Shown one piece after another: positions 52,061 through 63,131 of a DNA stretch of 64,000 bases (position 1 is the stretch's first letter; each line of letters opens with the position of its first letter). The notes under the pieces were generated by a model. That model saw only the letters and a program-made list of their open reading frames with translations, was not told where the DNA came from and searched no databases. A program made the translations under genes and the position numbers. The DNA comes from Panorpa germanica (lineage: Eukaryota; Arthropoda; Insecta; Mecoptera; Panorpidae), in contig OY783206.1 in NCBI GenBank assembly GCA_963678705.1, positions 16,069,807 to 16,133,806 of the forward strand, read 5' to 3'.

Positions 52061-53759
52061 GATCATCACCGCAATCAACACCAGCGATATTAACGAATGC
52101 CGAATTATTAAAATCACTGATAACCCAGGATTATATCCTGTGCAACTAGGAACAGCCCAAAACATCAAGGAATATTGGACTTTAGTCAAGAAAATAGATT
52201 TGGACCCCTTAATAAAATATTATAACCACGTACACTTGACTAGAGAAGATATTAAAACGAAATTAGAAAAAAAGAAATTTACAAGATATGGGCACAGCAC
52301 TGCTGTAATGGACATCCTGGATATGGAAATAAGTAGAAAATTTAAACAAATTCTCCCAACTCGAAGAGAAAAAAGAGGCTTCATAGATGGCTTAGGTGCT
52401 GTTTGGAAAGCAATCGGTGGAAACCTAGACGCTAACGACGGCGAGCGTATAAATTTAGCCCTGGAAACACTTGATAATAAACAAGAAACTCTAAATAAAG
52501 CTATATCTAAACAAATAAAATTAACGAACGATATACTCGATCAATTTAAATCGGCCCTACACACCATTGATTCTAATCAAGAAGAACTAGATAAACGTAC
52601 CAAATTCCTAATGAACGATATCGATAAACTCCAATACCAAGTATTTAACATCTTTATAACAGAATCGATCGGACTTGTCAGTCAATCAATGCAATTACTT
52701 TTGCACCTACTAAGAACCATTGAAACTGACATAACATTCGCTAAACTGAACACGCTTAGTGGTTCAATCCTAGAACCTGATCACCTATTAGCAGAATTAC
52801 AAGCAATAAAGGAACATGTTGATACAACCAAACATATCAAACTGCCTTACGATATTACATCAGAGAACATTCAACAATATGAAACTATTAGCAAAGTCAA
52901 AGCATACACCAATAAAAACTTAATCGTTTTTGTAATAAATATACCACTAGTAAACCCTAATATATTCACGTATTATAAACTATATCCAATCCTCATACCT
53001 TATAACAATAAATTCCAAATGATTATTCCCAGAACCCAATACACCATTGTGAATGAGTATAAACATGTAGATTTTAATGCACCCTGCAAAGAAATATATA
53101 ACAATCAATTCCTATGCAAGCTTAGCGAACCACTCAACATCGAGGAAACCACCTGCGAGATAGAACTAATTCAAAACCAGCCAACCAGCAAATGTCAACC
53201 CTTAGTGATTTCTCTAACCGGTATCAAGATCCAGAACATCGAATTCAACACCTGGATGTTAATCACAAATGACGAAATCAGTGGCACCTTAACATGCAAC
53301 AGCCAGCGTGACATACGTCTACAAGGAACGTATATAATACACCTTCCACGAGATTGTCAATTTTCTGTTTCAGATAATACTCTTCAATACATGGATATAG
53401 AAGAGAAAGTCGAAGCCTGGAACACCATTTCCCTGCCGAAAATACCAGAGATCCAAAACAAACACCTAAACATCTCTACCGTGACCAACCTAAAACACCT
53501 GGACCTGGGCAACGTAGACAAGCTACAGACCACCCTAGCCCTACTACCTGAAGACTTCGATGACAGAAAAATCCCAGACTATGTGCACATAATTAATTAT
53601 ACACTATTACCCATATTATTCATAATAATTACTATTGTAGTATATAAGATAATCAAATATTTTAGAAAAATAAAAATAATAAAAAATGAAAATGCACAAG
53701 AAATAGATAGCAAAAATATTGAAGAGTTGCAAAAACCTTTTGCTACATTTGAAGCATAA
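52061..53759 (+). CDS. Gypsy-E envelope (errantivirus/baculovirus-F-like fusion protein), main exon
   Basis: The acceptor TTGTTGCAG ends at 52060. The frame is open from 52061 to the stop at 53757-53759. No ATG precedes residue ~80 of the exon other than the leader exon at 47365-47408. A furin-type cleavage site RREKR lies at 52362-52376, followed directly by a GFIDGLGAVWKAIGG fusion-peptide-like segment. After it come a long helical region, several Cys in the C-terminal ectodomain, and a membrane anchor (LLPILFIIITIVVYKII) near 53590-53660 with a short cytoplasmic tail. This layout is that of errantivirus Env and baculovirus F proteins, which fuse membranes. The main exon appears undamaged. 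Confidence 0.88.
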
Positions 53760-53772
53760 GATTTTATCTTAT

Positions 53773-53780
53773 AGGGGAGG
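53773..53780 (+). promoter_or_regulatory. Gypsy-E polypurine tract
   Basis: AGGGGAGG immediately before the 3' LTR; primes plus-strand synthesis. Confidence 0.8.
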
Positions 53781-54074
53781 TGTTATAGCACACATTCCAT
53801 ACAACACAAAACTAACAGTGTCTCTTCAGTATCTTTGCTGACCAAGCACTCTAGAGATAGTAAAATAGTATATAAGTAATGTATTAGTCTTAATCTAATT
53901 AGTTCAAGTTTATGTATAATCTGCATCGCGCAGATAGTAATTAGCTGGCTCACCATTTGAGTTCATGTATAAACTGCATCGCGCAGTTAGTAATTGAATC
54001 AAATAAATATTATTTAAGTAAACTTAAAATAAATTGTTTTTTTTATTAAAGTCTAAATTACTCAAACTTTAATT
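53781..54074 (+). repeat. Gypsy-E 3' LTR
   Basis: Appears identical to 46886-47179 over 294 bp. Hairpins lie at 53919-53935 and 53972-53988. Confidence 0.95.
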
Positions 54075-54081
54075 ATATATT

Positions 54082-54330
54082 TAAAATTTTTGGTAAAAAT
54101 AATTACAATGGATTGTTGGCAAAAAAAAGTCTTGAATTTTTCACGAACATCGTAAGCTTTTCCAGCAGCACGTTTTTCACCCGTAGTACTTGATCGATTC
54201 GTGTCTGGGGTTTGTTGAGTTCCGCTGGATGTGGAATCAAAATTTATGGGAAGACCTTCACTATTCATTATAATATTATGCAGTAAGCATATGCGTTTGA
54301 TATGTATCTGCTCGGTATCCAATAACATAA
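54082..54330 (-). pseudogene. PIF/Harbinger transposase, C-terminal scrap
   Basis: The minus-strand frame contains TEQIHIKRICLLHNIIMNSEG followed by ~25 variable residues and KAYDVREKFKTFF. ICLLHNI and the RxxF ending are the C-terminal hallmarks of the Harbinger (DDE_Tnp_4-type) nuclease. The catalytic core is not present; upstream sequence on this strand is broken. Gypsy-E inserted next to it. Confidence 0.6.
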
Positions 54331-54639
54331 TAAGATAATATACCCTTATCTTATTATCCAGGCACACCAGATTTAAGACGTAAACAAAAAACTGAATTCT
54401 GCATCAAAAATAAATATAAATAAATTAGTATACATATGTATTGTGACACACATAGGCGGTTTGCTTTGCCGCTCATCCAACCCGCTGATTTACGTCCAAA
54501 TTCGCCGTCGCTTAAATACGGTCCCATACTGCGACAGGCCTTAGGGTACTAACTCCAACATCCTCCTCCTTCCTCCATTAACCCCTCTAATGCACTTTCA
54601 TTAATACATACCTAATTTCATATTTATATTTACAATATA
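54331..54639. other. No recognised gene
   Basis: Contains a short GC-rich inverted segment (GCGGTTTGCTTTGCCGC) near 54456; otherwise nothing supported. Confidence 0.4.
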
Positions 54640-56130
54640 ATATTAGTCTCTTCATTTACCCCCGTCACTGAAGTAAGATTTTCAAATTTTAATGAAAGCA
54701 ATCTATTTTTCTCGTACCCAATATTTTCTCAAGCTTTTTAAATTACCGTTTTTAGAGAAACCCACATACTGAATTTGAAAATGGTAGCTCTTTTGCAAAG
54801 CATACACCTCCCTCTCCCCGCATCTTTACCAAAATTGTCCCGCTACTGAATATAAATTTTTGTTTTCTCATTAATGGAAAGTAAATTAATATGTATTTTT
54901 AACTTTATTTTGTTCGATATTTATGGCTAATAACTATCCCTTCCTCCTAAGCCTCGCCATCCGGTTCCGTAGTGCTCTGCCTCCAGACGCACCCGATATC
55001 AATTCAATTCTATAGTAGATGTAATTTGATTATTGAAAATTAAAAACTATTTTGCTTCTATTTAATATTCCACATGCTAAATTTCATCGTTCATCGGTTT
55101 ATCACCCCTGTTCTAATGTTTCACTTAAGAAAATGTAGTTTTTAATATATTTTTATTATTAAATTTGCATACTAAATTTCAGCTTTAAATTTTCACTTTA
55201 GTTTTAGACTTAGACCCCCCACATACCTCCACTACTGAACTAAATATGTTCAGTTTTAGTAACGGGGATCTATTTTCTTTGTATCGAAGAACATATATAC
55301 TAAATTATTTCCTTTCTTCTCTATTTATTAATGTTTATGGTTTTTGATCCCCCAACGCCCGCTGCCACTGGAAACTTGTTATTTTCTATATTTTGTCTTT
55401 AATATCCGTCTATCGGGCTTACATCACAAATTTCAACGTTCTAGCTCTTTTGCTACATTGCCGTTAAATCGCGCCGCTACTGAATTATAATTTTAGTTTT
55501 CTAATTATTTGCTAATATGGACAGTTAGTGTCTCTATACATATCCCAAGTTAAAATTTTCTTCATTTAATATTTCTAGATTTGAAGGTCTCAACTCCCGC
55601 CGCCATTGGAAATTTAGAGCTTTCTATTTTATTTCATTAATTACTATCTACATGGAGCCTACATAATAAGTTTCAATATTCTAACTATATTTTAACATTG
55701 CCCCCACAAATTCGCGCCGTTACTGAATTATAATTTTGGTGTTCTAATTATTGGCAAATATAGTGTATCGATACACTTCCTAAGTTAAAATTTTCTAAGT
55801 TAGATTTTAGAACCTGAACTCCCGCTGTCACTGAAAATTCGGGTTTTTTAATATTTTTTCATTATGTACTGCCTGCAGCGAGCCTACATTCCAAATTTCA
55901 ACTTTGGAACTTTATTCTAACATTGCCTCCAGAAATTCACGCCACTACTGAACTTCGTGAGATATTTGCAGAAGTGTTTTTTGAAAATTCACAGTTTTTC
56001 CACATTTACTTCTTCCAGGGAAATTCAGGAAAAAATCCAGGGACGTAGAAAATCTTAGAAATTTATCCTCTATAAAATATCTAAATTTGAAAATCTTTGT
56101 AAGCTCCGCTTAGAAGATATCATATATGAT
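54640..56130. repeat. Diverged ~120-bp alternating tandem repeats, Helitron-related
   Basis: Marker words GCYACTGAATTATAATTTT (type 1) and GCCAYTGGAAATTT (type 2) alternate at ~55226, 55356, 55473, 55598, 55714, 55821 and 55945, with looser copies before. This gives ~120-bp half-units and ~240-bp full units. Flanking words (AATTTCAACTTTCTAGC, and the 56010-56120 segment) match the interiors of the Helitrons at 57579 and 60775, so this is probably an expanded relative in minus orientation. Confidence 0.6.
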
Positions 56131-56419
56131 TCTGGTACCGGATAAATATCTTTCTATCGTTCTATTTATATAAACACGCGTTCTTATGGGTTTTTCATAT
56201 ATATGGTGAAACAGTTTGACAACTACGAACATTATAATAGGTAGATGCAACATTTTCGTATCTTCATACACGTCTTTTGGATCATATGTAATGAGAATAT
56301 TTATTTATAAGAAATAATAAAGAAAATAATCCTAAAAGTAAAAAATCGTTCATATTTTTAATTTCACGTTGTCATCATTAATAAAATAAGATAGAAAATT
56401 ACTTATTCGGTCAGATTCG

Positions 56420-56711
56420 AACTCATAACGTTGAGATATGTTGATGGGTGGTGGTGGAAAAGCGAATTCTCATACCCCCAAGCAAACAACCCCACTACTA
56501 CTACTTGTGTGAATTAATAGTGCACCTACGTCCATGTATATCTGTCTCACACAGGTACATCAAAATCATATCATCCCATTCATTATTCATTTGTCATTAT
56601 CAAGTCTTGATTGTTATATAAATACATATAACTGGCTGGCGGGGCTCCACAGCTGAAATCGCGATCTCTTCTACATCAAGACGTTTAACCACTGGACCAG
56701 CGAGACTTGAG
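56420..56711 (-). repeat. Possible tRNA-derived SINE
   Basis: On the minus strand the segment 56711 to ~56630 begins GTCTCGCTGGTCCAGTGGTT, which resembles a tRNA 5' end with A box. A B-box-like GTTCGAATC occurs further down near 56412. The spacing is not that of a normal tRNA, so this is not a tRNA gene; a diverged SINE is the best guess. Confidence 0.3.
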
Positions 56712-57578
56712 GGCTTGTTTCAATTTTAAGGAATATAAAATTACTACTCTCCCTATGAAATAAAATTTATTATTTTGAATGTACCAGTACGAGAGTACCA
56801 GTCTTTGAATTTATTTATTCACTTTCGCGCGTCGGAAATATGACGTCGATTTCATTAATATATTACACTGCTGTGTTATTTTAATTATTTATTCAATTAA
56901 AAGTTTGGTACTCAATATAAATATTAAGTGTGGCTGTGTGTAGAATTTTTTACATTTTTCTAAAGGTAAAACATGTTTATTTATATTGTTTACGATATCA
57001 TACATAATATGTATTATTTTCATTGTCTTCTGTTGCATCAGATTTCTTAATTTATGTCTGTTTATTGCGTTTGTATGTTTGTTTGTTTGGCCTATAATTT
57101 TTGTCTCCAATAACTCTAGGTAATTTTTTTGACCTGCTTATTAAATGACCCATATAACTATGGTCCAAGAGTACACCATTTTAAATTATTAAATATTAAA
57201 AATTATTTATATTTAGGTTTTATTACTTTTCTTTATTAGTGAACACTATAATAAATCATAAATAGCATAAACCAAAAAACAATCTCTAAACATTTTAAAA
57301 TTAGGCTCCGAAACTGTATAAATTTATCAGTTTTTCTAATTTCCTTCGACAAAAATTATTATTATGAAAAAAATTCTATGGAAATTGATCGGTGTAACAT
57401 TTTAAAATCATGTACACTTCACTGAATACCGAACAAGATACATTAATTAAATTAGAAGTGTGAAATAATGCTTGAAAACGTTTAATGTATTAGTTTAATA
57501 TTTAGAACTGTTACATTTTGAAATCATAATTGTTTACATGAAAAATGAAAAAGAGATCATCAAAATATTATTTCAAAA
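56712..57578. other. No recognised gene
   Basis: AT-rich; only short ORFs without recognisable motifs. Confidence 0.4.
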
Positions 57579-58326
57579 TCCTATATTATAATGTCCTAGG
57601 TCTATATTTATATTCTTATATTCTTATATGTTTATATGTTTATATGTTTGGTTCGAATTTTGTATGAATGCTCGAAAACGGCTCCAGGGAAGTTTTTGAA
57701 AATTTCCTATTTTGTAGAAAAAAAAATCTAAGACTTTTGGAGTCCCCGGATTTTTCGCTGAATTTCCTGGAAACCCGATTTTGGAAAAACTGGAAAAAAT
57801 GTGAGCCTTTTTTTGCTGTATTACTTTTAATTCGTAAAAGATAGTAACCTGAAATTTTGCATGTGTATTAATTTATTCTATGCTGACATTTCTCAAAAAT
57901 TACAAATTCAAAAATTGAAAAAGGGGGGGTTGAAGAAATTCGGAGGCCCGGTAGGGAACATTGGAGGAAGTTCATATTCTGGATTCTAGAATAATTAAAG
58001 TATATTATTATTATTAAAAAAAAATTCAAAATTTTATTTGGAGACACGGGGGCAGTATTTGCCGAGAGTAAAAATTGTGCTAGAAAGTTGAAATTTTGTA
58101 TATTGGTAACTTATTTACGAATCTAAAAAAAAATCCCTAATTTTGAAAAAAAAGTTGGTCAAATAACGCATAAATTGAAAATATTTTTTATTTTGATAAA
58201 TTGAAAAATTATTTTATTATTGTGCGAGTTTATTATTTCAATTTAAAAATAGAATTAAATATGAAATGTAATTATTTTATTGGATTCAAATCATACACGC
58301 CAAAAGACGACGGGGGTAAACTCTAG
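57579..58326 (+). mobile_element. Non-autonomous Helitron 1
   Basis: 5' end TCCTATATTATAATGTCC preceded by A (57578). 3' end GACGGGGGTAAACTCTAG followed by T (58327), with a short GACG-type hairpin just upstream. These are the A|TC...CTAG|T features of Helitrons. The 748-bp interior has no helicase gene. It matches Helitron 2 in inverse orientation. Confidence 0.75.
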
Positions 58327-59076
58327 TATATTTATAAATGTGAGCCACTATTACGAACGCAAAGGCGCTTTCGTTTTCGTAGTTGAGTTTTAACTACACT
58401 ACTACTAGGTAAGTTGCGTCGGTATTAGGAACAGGATTTATAAGATAATTATAAAGACCTTTGCCTAAAAATGTTTGCAATGTTAATTTTTATACTTTAA
58501 CTAAATCTGCTACATAAGTATACTGTATACAGTATATTATATTTTATTTTGCAACTAGTTTGCTGTAGAGTCATGTAGCGTATCGAGCAAGCAAAGCAAC
58601 ACTGTACGCGCCGTGCCACTGAATCTTTACGTAGCCATATCGATGATCGGGCGTGATGCGCCCGCGTAAAATGTAAACATTAGGAGAGCTATATATAGAG
58701 TAAAAGCCGCTACGCTGGGGGTAGTTTTAATAGTGGGGATGTACAAAAAGGGGATTTGTGCTAGACTATTCAGATGTGAAATAAACACTCACCTGTAAGC
58801 ACGTAGACTTTACAGTGGCTACGATGGATACTATGTGCTACGGAAAAATATTGTTTCTTTAAAATAATAAAAGTGAAATATTTTTGATAAAAATGTTGCT
58901 TACTTTTAGTCAAACTTATGAATAATACGACAATGACAATGTGGTGATAATAAAACACGAAATGTTTGTATGAAACATCTCTATATATATATCTCGCAAT
59001 TTTGTTTCTAGGCAAAGTTAATAAGCAAAATGTGCAAATATTATATATTAAACTATCTAAATAAAATATTTAAAAA
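58327..59076 (+). promoter_or_regulatory. Putative promoter and 5' UTR region of the receptor gene
   Basis: A relatively GC-rich island at ~58560-58670, a TATA-like TATATATAG at 58690-58698, and a good splice donor CTACTAG|GTAAGT at 58408/58409 that could end an upstream non-coding exon. No coding sequence is seen before 59077. Start-site evidence is indirect. Confidence 0.35.
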
Positions 59077-59870
59077 ATGAATACCGAAAACGATGTAAGA
59101 AATTTCTTCGTAATAACAATCAAAAAACGAGGAAACTTTGATTTTCAAAATGTAACGGACAGTTTGAGTGTAATAGAATCGAAAATGTTATTAACAAACA
59201 CTTCTAACATAACGTTAAATTCAAGTGAAACGCAAGTTATAGATTGGACTTTAGTTACTATTTTATCCTTAAAGTGTTTAGTAATGGGTTTTATTATTTT
59301 GGCAGCTTTATTTGGCAATTTATTAGTCATAGTTTCTGTAATGCGTCACAGAAAACTACGTGTTATAACAAATTATTTTGTAGTGTCTCTAGCATTAGCC
59401 GATATGCTGGTAGCAATATGGGCAATGTGTTTCAATTTCTCTATGGAAGTTACCAACGGCAGATGGGTGTTTAGTAGTTTGATGTGTGACATCTGGAACA
59501 GTGCAGACGTTTATTTTTCAACAGTTTCAATATTGCATCTGTGTTGCATATCTGTTGACCGTTATTACGCGATTGTTCAACCGTTGGATTATCCATTAAT
59601 TATGACAGATGGACGTCTAACTATTATGTTAGCAATAGTGTGGATGAGTCCGGCTCTGTTGTCGTTTTTACCTATTTTTATGGGATGGTATACAACCAAT
59701 GAACACATACATTTTAGAACAAGAAACCCAAATGTATGTGTTTTTGTCGTCAACAAACTATATGCTATTGTATCATCTTCTGTTAGTTTTTGGTGCCCTG
59801 GGGTTATCATGATCTACATGTATTACAGAATATACATGGAGGCAGACAGACAAGAGAGAATGCTCTACAG
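59077..59870 (+). CDS. Beta-type octopamine receptor (Octbeta2R-like), first coding exon
   Basis: The coding exon ends at a canonical AG|GTATGT donor after residue ~264, at the conserved exon boundary after the RQERMLYR segment. The N-terminus has four N-glycosylation sequons (Asn25, 41, 44, 48). TM1 spans ~60-88 (GNLLVIVS). TM2 has [13 protein letters not shown] with Asp109. Cys137 would form the disulfide. TM3 has Asp144 for amine binding and the DRY motif at 161-163. TM4 has W189 and [17 protein letters not shown]5 the SSSVSFW serines. TM6-7 must be in later exons beyond the window. Gs-coupled octopamine receptor of neurons and muscle. The wording [20 protein letters not shown] and [14 protein letters not shown] favour Octbeta2R over Octbeta1R/3R. 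An in-frame stop lies two codons upstream; a second ATG is at 59185. Confidence 0.93.
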
Positions 59871-60774
59871 GTATGTGTTCATTAAGGGTACTACTACATA
59901 CAACACTTTAAACTAACCACGACAGGCTAACACGATGTCAGCTTTTATGCTTTTTGTACCACGACTAACATTTGCTTTAAATTAAAAAATGTTAATTAAT
60001 AATTGAGAATATCTCCTAATTTTTGCTTCCAATACGAGAAACAACATGAATGTAGTTAAATTTCTACAAAATGAATTTTTGATTCTATGTATTTTGGATA
60101 ATTATCCTATAATGTGTAATACAAATTTCAAATCAATCGAAATAATCGTAGTTGAGTTTTGTGTCTCACAGATTTAAGGAAATTAGTTCCGATTATTTTA
60201 AAAAGTTTCTCGAAGCTACTACCGAGGCTCCAGGCACTCTCACGACCAGAATCTTCTGACACCATCGCGACCGTCTTACTCATTCAGGATTTATAATAAT
60301 TATAACGAAAGTTATAGATAATTCACTTCTACTACTACTCAAGAATCTTATTCATGGTAAAAACGTTTAATAAATAGCTAAGTGAAAATGTAATAGCAAA
60401 CACTGCCAAAAACGTATTTTTAATAGGAACGGTCGATATTTTACCGCCAGGGGCTCTTAACTTCATCTACCTCTGTCTTTAAGGGATTTCTCTAGATTTC
60501 TATCTCTCGGTACTGTATATCATATAGAATGGAATATACATTCTCAGATAGTTAGCTATGTGGTTCATTAGTTTCAGAATCTGCCGCGCCGCGTCTCTTG
60601 GAATTCAATTACACGTGACCCCTTTACATGAGACTGGGCTTATATTTTTCCGATTGACCCAGGTAATTCAACCGGCAAATTGTATAAAGCAACCGATAAA
60701 CCTACAACCTGATGTGAAGCCATGTAATATAACAGTCCGTCAATTTAAAATTATGATACACATATATATTAAAA
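59871..60774 (+). other. Receptor intron, proximal part
   Basis: No further receptor exon or element recognised. Confidence 0.5.
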
Positions 60775-61478
60775 CTAGAGTTTACCCCCGTCGCAATGCG
60801 ACGTCTTTTAGACGTGTATAATTTGAATCCAATAAAATAATTTGTAATTACATTTCATATTTAATTCTATTTTGAATTGAAATAATAAACTCGCACAATA
60901 ATAAAATAATTTTTCAATTTATTAAAATAAACAATATTTTTAATTTATGCGTTATTTGACCAACTTTTTTTCAAAATTTGGGATTTTTTTTCCTATTCGT
61001 AAATAAGTTACCAAGGTTTGCCTATATACAAAATTTCAACTTTCTAGCACAATTTTTACTCTCGGTAAATACTACCCCCAAATAAAATTTTAAAATTTTG
61101 AATTTTTCTTTTATTAATACTTTCTCCAAAGTTCCCTAACGGGCCCCCGAATTTCTCCAATTTTTTAATTTCTAATTTTGCAGAAATGTCAGCATTGAAT
61201 ACCTTAATACACATGCAAGAATTCAACTTTCTCAAAAGGGCTCACTTTTTTTCCAATTTGTCCAAAATTACGGGTTTCCAGGAAATTCAGGGAAAAATCC
61301 GGGGACGCCAAAAGTCTTAGAATTTTTTTCTCTACGAAATAGGCAATATTTAAAAACATTGGCAGAGCCGTTTTTTGGCGATGCCATACAAAATTCACTA
61401 CCAAACATATAAGATTATAAAAATACGAGTATAAGAATATAAGATCATAAATATACTCCTGGGACATTATAAATAAGA
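60775..61478 (-). mobile_element. Non-autonomous Helitron 2
   Basis: On the minus strand it starts TCTTATTTATAATGTCC after A (61479) and ends CGGGGGTAAACTCTAG before T (60774). A clear 3' hairpin GTCGCATTGCGAC lies just upstream of the end. It shows strong similarity over most of its length to Helitron 1, in the opposite orientation, across the receptor exon. Confidence 0.75.
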
Positions 61479-62477
61479 TAGGTACATAATAATTTTTTCT
61501 TTCTCTAGGGATAGCAGCGTATAGAAATGACTCTTTCGCTAACATGCTCGCATTATACATTTACTTGATGGCTACAATTAAATTCATAGAGTTGAACTAA
61601 TTATACATTTTACTTCTAGTCGTAGATCGTGCTCCTCTACGGTACGGGTTTTGCATCCTCTACGAACCGTAGAAGTAACAGACCTTCGAGAAATTATCCC
61701 CATCGCGGTTTTAAACTCTTTGACTCCATGTAATTTGCTTGACACAACAAATAATTTCACTAAAAACTAAACGCTATGGGATTTTATAAATATTTCCTAA
61801 CCCCCTATCTCACTTCCCCATTGCCTACACGTTTAAAAGTATTTTATGTCTTAAAGATATTGGCAATTAGTAGTTCAAATATTTCTTTTTGCTGATGAAT
61901 TTTGATTTTAGATCCTAGCCAGCATGATACGATGTTACTCTTCGCTTCTCGGAAGCACTCGCAAAAAGCAGATGATGATAATGGCTTTATTCCTGTGGGT
62001 AAAGAGTTGTTATTTCACTTGTAATACCTTATAACAGTATACTGAAGAATATCGTATAAAAAATTCGTGTTTTTGTAGACTACATGCAACGTCTTGAGCC
62101 ACTTTTTCAGCAAGATGTATATTCGAGTTGTTACGCAATACCACACTTCATCATAATATGCAGCTTCTACTTTAATGTTTATCAATACACCAGTATAGCG
62201 AAGGTAATATTATGTATGTGTATCGTATTCCGCTCCTACCGATTCACTGTCATTCTATACGAAGATGTATGTTTCCAAGCTGTGATAAAGGAAAGCGGTA
62301 CTTTAATCTACGTATGTCTGAACCATATCATAAATGGACGGACGTTTGAACTACAGACTTCTTTGACACAATAGAGTATTGATAAACATTAAAATAGAAG
62401 CTTGATAAACTGTGTTTATGGGAAACAACACAATTATATTTTTTTCTTGAATATTTTGTTTTCATATTTCCAAACAC
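61479..62477 (+). other. Receptor intron, no recognised element
   Basis: A 100-bp stretch at ~61912-61999 has a TTTTGATTTTAG acceptor and modest coding look, but its frame does not fit the receptor phase; see rejected items. Nothing else supported. Confidence 0.4.
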
Positions 62478-62480
62478 TAA

Positions 62481-63128
62481 GGGCCTTATTCTGTACAGTA
62501 TTTCCACCGGTAAAAAATTTCATCGCTGTAAAATGACTTTACAAAAGCGATGATTTTTTATTTTGTATTCTGTAAGAAATTTCCATCGATTTTATTTTTG
62601 TCGCTGGAAAAAATCGACCAAATTATAAGGTAAAATATTTTAAATGACAGTTGTTTATATAATTCCTACATGTCAAAATCTATTAAAAAAAGTCTATATG
62701 GCATCTACGAAAAGAAAAACGGGAAAATTAGTGGGGAAATAATTATTATAAATAGAATTTCAAATGGCCATGCACAATTTATGTAAAAAAAAGCATTCAC
62801 CTGAAGAAATAATTGACAAACAACATAACCTCACTTTCTGATATATTTATATATTCATATGTGTATATTATTACTACTACTAGTAGAATCCTCCATCTAC
62901 AGCAAAATATTGTACAAATTGTTTGACAGTTCTCAAAAATACAACGATGAAAAATTTTAAAGTCACCACTGAAGGCGACCTTATAATTTGATCGATTTTT
63001 TTCCAGACAAAAATAAAATCGATGGAAATTTCTTACAGAATACCAAATAAAAAACCATCGCTTTTGTAACGTCCTTTTACAGCGATGAAATTTTTTCACC
63101 GGTGGAAATACATTACAGAATAAGACCC
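62481..63128. mobile_element. Harbinger-type MITE
   Basis: 648 bp with ~150-bp terminal inverted repeats (GGGCCTTATTCTGTA at the left; the right end is the inverse of GGGTCTTATTCTGTA) and a 3-bp TSD taa (62478-62480 and 63129-63131). The 3-bp TWA TSD is that of PIF/Harbinger elements. No transposase inside. Confidence 0.85.
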
Positions 63129-63131
63129 TAA

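Larger units (their letters stand above)
46886..54074 (+). mobile_element. Gypsy-E: errantivirus-like Ty3 element with gag and env, pol mostly deleted
   Basis: Identical 294-bp LTRs (46886-47179, 53781-54074) with a 6-bp TSD atatat. A Ser-tRNA-type primer site, leader with splice donor, gag, a deleted pol (only integrase relics), env and a polypurine tract. Primer site and env type are those of insect errantiviruses (gypsy/17.6/297 group). Young by its LTRs, yet without RT, so it was copied in trans. Confidence 0.92.

Noticed and set aside
56630-56711. tRNA gene
   Set aside because: An A-box-like start is present but B box, arms and spacing do not form a cloverleaf; at most a SINE head.
61912-61999. 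Candidate next exon of the octopamine receptor after TTTTGATTTTAG
   Set aside because: With the phase left by exon 1 the frame meets a stop at once, and no frame shows the expected loop or TM6 sequence.
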